Shown here: piece by piece, positions 6,922 through 9,689 of the stretch | How the letters are laid out: every line of letters begins with the position of its first letter | Numbering within the stretch: the first letter of the stretch is position 1 | The notes under the pieces: generated by a model | Database searches by the model: none | The model's input: only the letters and a program-made list of their open reading frames with translations | What the model was told of the DNA's origin: nothing | Translations under genes and position numbers: made by a program | Source of the DNA: Aurantibrevibacter sp041747755 | Lineage (GTDB): Bacteria > Bacteroidota > Bacteroidia > Flavobacteriales > Flavobacteriaceae | Assembly: GCA_041747755.1 (NCBI GenBank) | Contig: JBGTEN010000132.1 | Location: 1 to 9,689 of the forward strand | DNA length: 9,689 bases | Reading direction: 5' to 3'

Positions 6922-8565
6922 ATGAAAAATAATCGACCATTAACTATACTCATGACCATAGGGATGTTCTCCCTGTGGTCTTGTTTTGAGCAGAAACCAC
7001 AAAATGATTTGGGCATAAAACATGTCGTTGTTATTGGGTTTGATGGATTAAGTCCGAATGGCTTACAAAACGCTTCGACGCCAAATTTTGATAAATTAAT
7101 GGCTGAGGGGTCCTATACATTCCATGCCCGATCGGTGATACCTTCTTCCTCCAGTCCTAATTGGGCATCCATGATTATGGGAGCCGGGCCCGAACAGCAT
7201 GGGATTACTTCTAATGCCTGGGAAAAGGATAATTTTATATTGCCAACCATCGCACAGAGCGATGACTTTTTGTTTCCCACTATTTTTCATTTGATAGACC
7301 AACAAATCCCCAATGCGGAAATCGGAGCCATATACCATTGGCGGGGTTTTGGCCGGTTGTTTGAAAAAAGCGCAGTAGATTATGATGTGAGTCCGGAAAC
7401 AGAAGAAGAAACCGCCTCTTTGGCAAGTGTCTATATTGACGAAAAAAAGCCAAATTTTACCTTTATACATTTTGATCATATAGATCATGCCGGGCATGAG
7501 TTTGGCCATGGTACAAAGGAATATTATGATGCTGTAGAAAAAGGCGATAAACTTCTTGGACAACTAATGCAAGCTATAGAAAAAGCAGGCATTGCACAGG
7601 AGACTCTGGTAATCCTCAGTTCAGACCATGGTGGGGTGGGAAAAGGCCATGGGGGAGAATCCCTCCAGGAAATGGAAATCCCCTTTATAGTTTGGGGAAA
7701 ATCGGTTAAGAAAGGGAGTAGCATTCAATATCCCGTTTTTCAATATGACAATGCAGCAACGGTAGCTTTTGCCATAGGGTTAGAAATCCCTGTAGCATGG
7801 ATTGGAAAACCGGTGAAGACGGCTTTCAATGGTTTTGAAACAGTAGATGCCTATCCTATTGTAAAACGGGTTAAGGAGCCTGTAATACTTCCAAAAGCCG
7901 AAGGATATAAAAAGGCAGGTGGACTATTTAATGAACAAGCTACAATTCGCTTTGAAAATCCAAATCCCGATGGAGAAGTTCGGTTTACTTTAGATGGCTC
8001 TATGCCCAATGCCAACTCTGAACTGGCTGAGAATGTTGTGGTTTTAGATAAAAATGCCGTGGTAAGAAGTGCTGTATTTAAAGAGGGTCGCGTTGTCAGT
8101 AATATTAGTGAGGCCTATATTAGAGTCAAGAAAAATGAAAAGGTAGCCCCAGTGCAGTACGAGGTATTCTATTTGGATAACCTTAGTACTATCCCTGTCT
8201 TAGATGGGAAACCGGCAAATGCAAAAGGAAGCACGTTTGAAATCACCTCCGATGAGGTAAAAGAAGAGATTAAAAATAATACCGTGGTTCGTTTTAGAAC
8301 CAACCTGGTTATAGAAACGGAGGGAAAATATCAGTTTTACACCAGATCCGATGATGGTAGTAGGCTTTGGGTGAATACTACCCTTGTGGTGGATAATGAC
8401 GGGGATCACGGATTGATAGAAAAAGATGGAAGTATTCAATTATTGCCCGGCACCTATCCTCTGGAGGTGCTTTGGTTTAATGGTGGCGGGGGAGGCTGGT
8501 TAGATGTATTTTATAAAACCGAAGGTGTACCTAAACAAATAGTACCTACTACAATATTACAATAA
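6922..8565 (+). CDS. Exported phosphodiesterase/NPP-like alkaline-phosphatase-superfamily enzyme with chitobiase-C-like and PA14 domains
   Basis: A 547-residue probable lipoprotein: a hydrophobic N-terminus ends at LWSC, with Cys21 as the candidate lipidation site, although Trp at -2 is unusual. Residues about 32-300 are a type I phosphodiesterase/nucleotide pyrophosphatase-like alkaline phosphatase domain. Two metal sites are visible: Asp41 (GFDG), Asp188 and His192 (IDHAGH), Asp235 and His236 (SSDHGG), and His243 (GHGG). In PSSSSPNWASMIMG, Ser77 aligns with the nucleophilic Thr of NPPs (TxPN context), and Asn80 is retained. There is no CxPxR sulfatase/phosphonate-monoesterase signature. Residues about 333-402 resemble a chitobiase C-terminal (CHB_HEX_C) domain (VRFTLDGSMPN), and about 410-547 a PA14-like domain (YQFYTRSDDGSRLWVN, GGGGGWLDVFY). 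The gene starts 5 nt after the SusD stop. It probably cleaves a phosphate or phosphonate ester outside the cell or in the periplasm. The add-on domains suggest a glycan or surface-bound substrate. The substrate is unknown. Confidence 0.87.
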   Translation: MKNNRPLTILMTIGMFSLWSCFEQKPQNDLGIKHVVVIGFDGLSPNGLQNASTPNFDKLMAEGSYTFHARSVIPSSSSPNWASMIMGAGPEQHGITSNAWEKDNFILPTIAQSDDFLFPTIFHLIDQQIPNAEIGAIYHWRGFGRLFEKSAVDYDVSPETEEETASLASVYIDEKKPNFTFIHFDHIDHAGHEFGHGTKEYYDAVEKGDKLLGQLMQAIEKAGIAQETLVILSSDHGGVGKGHGGESLQEMEIPFIVWGKSVKKGSSIQYPVFQYDNAATVAFAIGLEIPVAWIGKPVKTAFNGFETVDAYPIVKRVKEPVILPKAEGYKKAGGLFNEQATIRFENPNPDGEVRFTLDGSMPNANSELAENVVVLDKNAVVRSAVFKEGRVVSNISEAYIRVKKNEKVAPVQYEVFYLDNLSTIPVLDGKPANAKGSTFEITSDEVKEEIKNNTVVRFRTNLVIETEGKYQFYTRSDDGSRLWVNTTLVVDNDGDHGLIEKDGSIQLLPGTYPLEVLWFNGGGGGWLDVFYKTEGVPKQIVPTTILQ

Positions 8566-9689
8566 ATGTATTTTAAAAGTTTTTTTCTGATTTGTTTCAT
8601 TAGTTCAAAGGCACTTCTCTATTCCCAACAGGAAGTTTTTCCTGCTTGGGAAGAAGGAGTGTTAGAGCTACATCATATAGCAACAGGAAGAGGCAATGCC
8701 ACTTTTGGTATTTTTCCGGATGGTACCACCTTACTAATTGATGCAGGTGATATGTCGGAAACGCATCCCAGAACCCAGTCCGATAGAAATACCGAATTAA
8801 CACCAAACCGCAGGAAAACGGCACCGGAGTGGATAGTAGATTATATAGATCAATTTTTACTAAAAAAGCATCCAATGCACTTGGATTACGCCCTAATTAC
8901 CCATTATCACGATGATCATTTTGGGGAAATGGACTCCACTAGAATAAAGGCAGTTCAAGGAGACTATTTTCTGACAGGAATTACAGCAGTAGGGGATAAA
9001 TTACCCATCAAAAAAATTATTGACAGGGGTAGCACCTATCCTATCGACCTAAAAGATGCCAAAATTCAATTCGATTTAAATAAAGACGATGAGTATGGCA
9101 TGATCCCAACCTTAAAGAATTATTGGAATTTTATTGCCTATCAATCCAAACAAAATGGCCTTGTACATGAAGCATTGCTACCGGGTGCTTTAAATCAAAT
9201 CCGATTGACAAATTCACCTGAAAAATTTGCAGACTTTCAAGTGCGTAATATTTCAGTAAACGGACAAGTTTGGACCGGAGAAAAAGAGAATTATTTTTCG
9301 CTTTTTAAAAAGGAGCAATACCCTGGGGAAAATCCTTTAAGTACTTGTATTAAAATTTCTTATGGTGATTTTCATTATTTCACAGGTGGCGACATCAGTG
9401 GGGTGGATGCCTACGGCGAAAGCAATTTTGATTTGGTTGAATCGCATATTGCACCTGTGGTTGGGGCGGTAGATGTGGCGACCCTAAACCACCATGGCAA
9501 TCGAGATTCCCAGAACACTTTTTATGTGAGAACGCTGCGACCCAACGTATGGATTGGTCAAAGCTGGTCTTCGGATCATCCGGACAACAATGTTTTGAGG
9601 AGAATCCTCTCAGAGCAGCTTTATCCCGGCAATCGAGACCTTTTTGCAACCGCCTTGTTAAAGCCAAATATTTCCGTGATTGGCGGACT
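8566..9689 (+). CDS. Exported metallo-beta-lactamase-fold hydrolase (3'-truncated by window edge)
   Basis: The frame runs open from the ATG at 8566 to the window end, giving 374 residues without a stop. The ATG directly abuts the TAA of the phosphodiesterase gene (TAAATG), so translation is likely coupled. Residues 1-20 (MYFKSFFLICFISSKALLYS) look like a Sec signal peptide. The mature part starts with an MBL core: LELHHIATGRGNATFGIFPD and TTLLIDAGD, then the metal motif THYHDDH (His113, His115, Asp117, His118). A later metal Asp is at 276 (FTGGDISG), and NHHG (His309, His310) resembles the ComEC/Rec2-like branch of MBL hydrolases. A large insert of about 130 residues separates the first and second metal motifs. 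The family includes extracellular phosphodiesterases such as pneumococcal phosphorylcholine esterase, so an ester- or phosphodiester-cleaving role fits the context, but the reaction is not determined. It is the fourth gene of the SusCD operon. Confidence 0.85.
   Translation, partial: MYFKSFFLICFISSKALLYSQQEVFPAWEEGVLELHHIATGRGNATFGIFPDGTTLLIDAGDMSETHPRTQSDRNTELTPNRRKTAPEWIVDYIDQFLLKKHPMHLDYALITHYHDDHFGEMDSTRIKAVQGDYFLTGITAVGDKLPIKKIIDRGSTYPIDLKDAKIQFDLNKDDEYGMIPTLKNYWNFIAYQSKQNGLVHEALLPGALNQIRLTNSPEKFADFQVRNISVNGQVWTGEKENYFSLFKKEQYPGENPLSTCIKISYGDFHYFTGGDISGVDAYGESNFDLVESHIAPVVGAVDVATLNHHGNRDSQNTFYVRTLRPNVWIGQSWSSDHPDNNVLRRILSEQLYPGNRDLFATALLKPNISVIGG

Noticed and set aside
7096..7563. A 155-codon open frame on the minus strand within the phosphodiesterase gene
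   Set aside because: It lies wholly opposite a gene with clear catalytic motifs, has no recognisable domain, and its composition looks like an antisense shadow.
6922..8565. Sulfatase or formylglycine phosphonate monoester hydrolase
   Set aside because: No C/S-x-P-x-R maturation signature is present; the PSSSSPN loop and DHxGH metal pattern match the NPP-like branch instead.
8600..8875. A 91-codon minus-strand frame opposite the MBL gene
   Set aside because: The plus strand encodes the MBL N-terminus there with its signal peptide and core strands; the minus frame shows no family features.
9395..9667. A 90-codon minus-strand frame near the window end
   Set aside because: It is antisense to the conserved NHHG region of the MBL protein and resembles no known protein.
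8566..9689. PhnP (C-P lyase-pathway cyclic phosphodiesterase)
   Set aside because: PhnP is a shorter cytoplasmic protein in a C-P lyase operon; this protein has a signal peptide, a large insert and an HHG motif, and no C-P lyase genes are visible.
1..9689. Mobile elements, CRISPR arrays, tRNA or rRNA genes
   Set aside because: No transposase or integrase frames, direct-repeat arrays or RNA-gene signatures were seen on either strand.

Overview
The window comes from a member of the Bacteroidota, most probably a flavobacterium. The base composition is AT-rich, there is a SusC/SusD outer-membrane uptake pair, start codons are preceded by A-rich leaders rather than Shine-Dalgarno sequences, and a Bacteroidota-type -7 box (TAnnTTTG) is visible. 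Genus and species cannot be told from the sequence.

Region 1 (1-1305, + strand) holds the 3' part of a FAD-dependent oxidoreductase of the TIGR03364 type. A phosphonatase-like HAD hydrolase (TIGR03351/PhnX type) follows after 2 nt. These two families are known to travel together in aminophosphonate catabolism. The expected chemistry is oxidation of 2-aminoethylphosphonate (AEP) or an N-methyl derivative to phosphonoacetaldehyde, then C-P bond hydrolysis to acetaldehyde and phosphate.

Region 2 (1310-1876, - strand) encodes an XRE-type HTH regulator with a C-terminal cupin domain. It converges on the hydrolase gene with only 4 nt between them. Region 3 (1877-2158) is a 282-nt divergent intergenic region with several inverted repeats that are plausible operators, and a -7 box for the regulator.

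Region 4 (2159-9689, + strand) looks like one operon with gaps of 12, 5 and 0 nt. It encodes a SusC-like TonB-dependent transporter, a SusD-like surface lipoprotein, an exported (probable lipoprotein) phosphodiesterase/alkaline-phosphatase-superfamily enzyme with chitobiase-C-like and PA14 domains, and an exported metallo-beta-lactamase-fold hydrolase that runs off the window end.

Taken together, the window reads as a candidate SusCD-based acquisition system for a phosphonate- or phosphodiester-bearing organic compound. Two unrelated exported hydrolases would act outside the inner membrane, SusCD would import a product, and the cytoplasmic oxidase and phosphonatase would release phosphate. 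The parts are well supported. That they form one pathway, and the identity of the substrate, is inference from gene neighbourhood.
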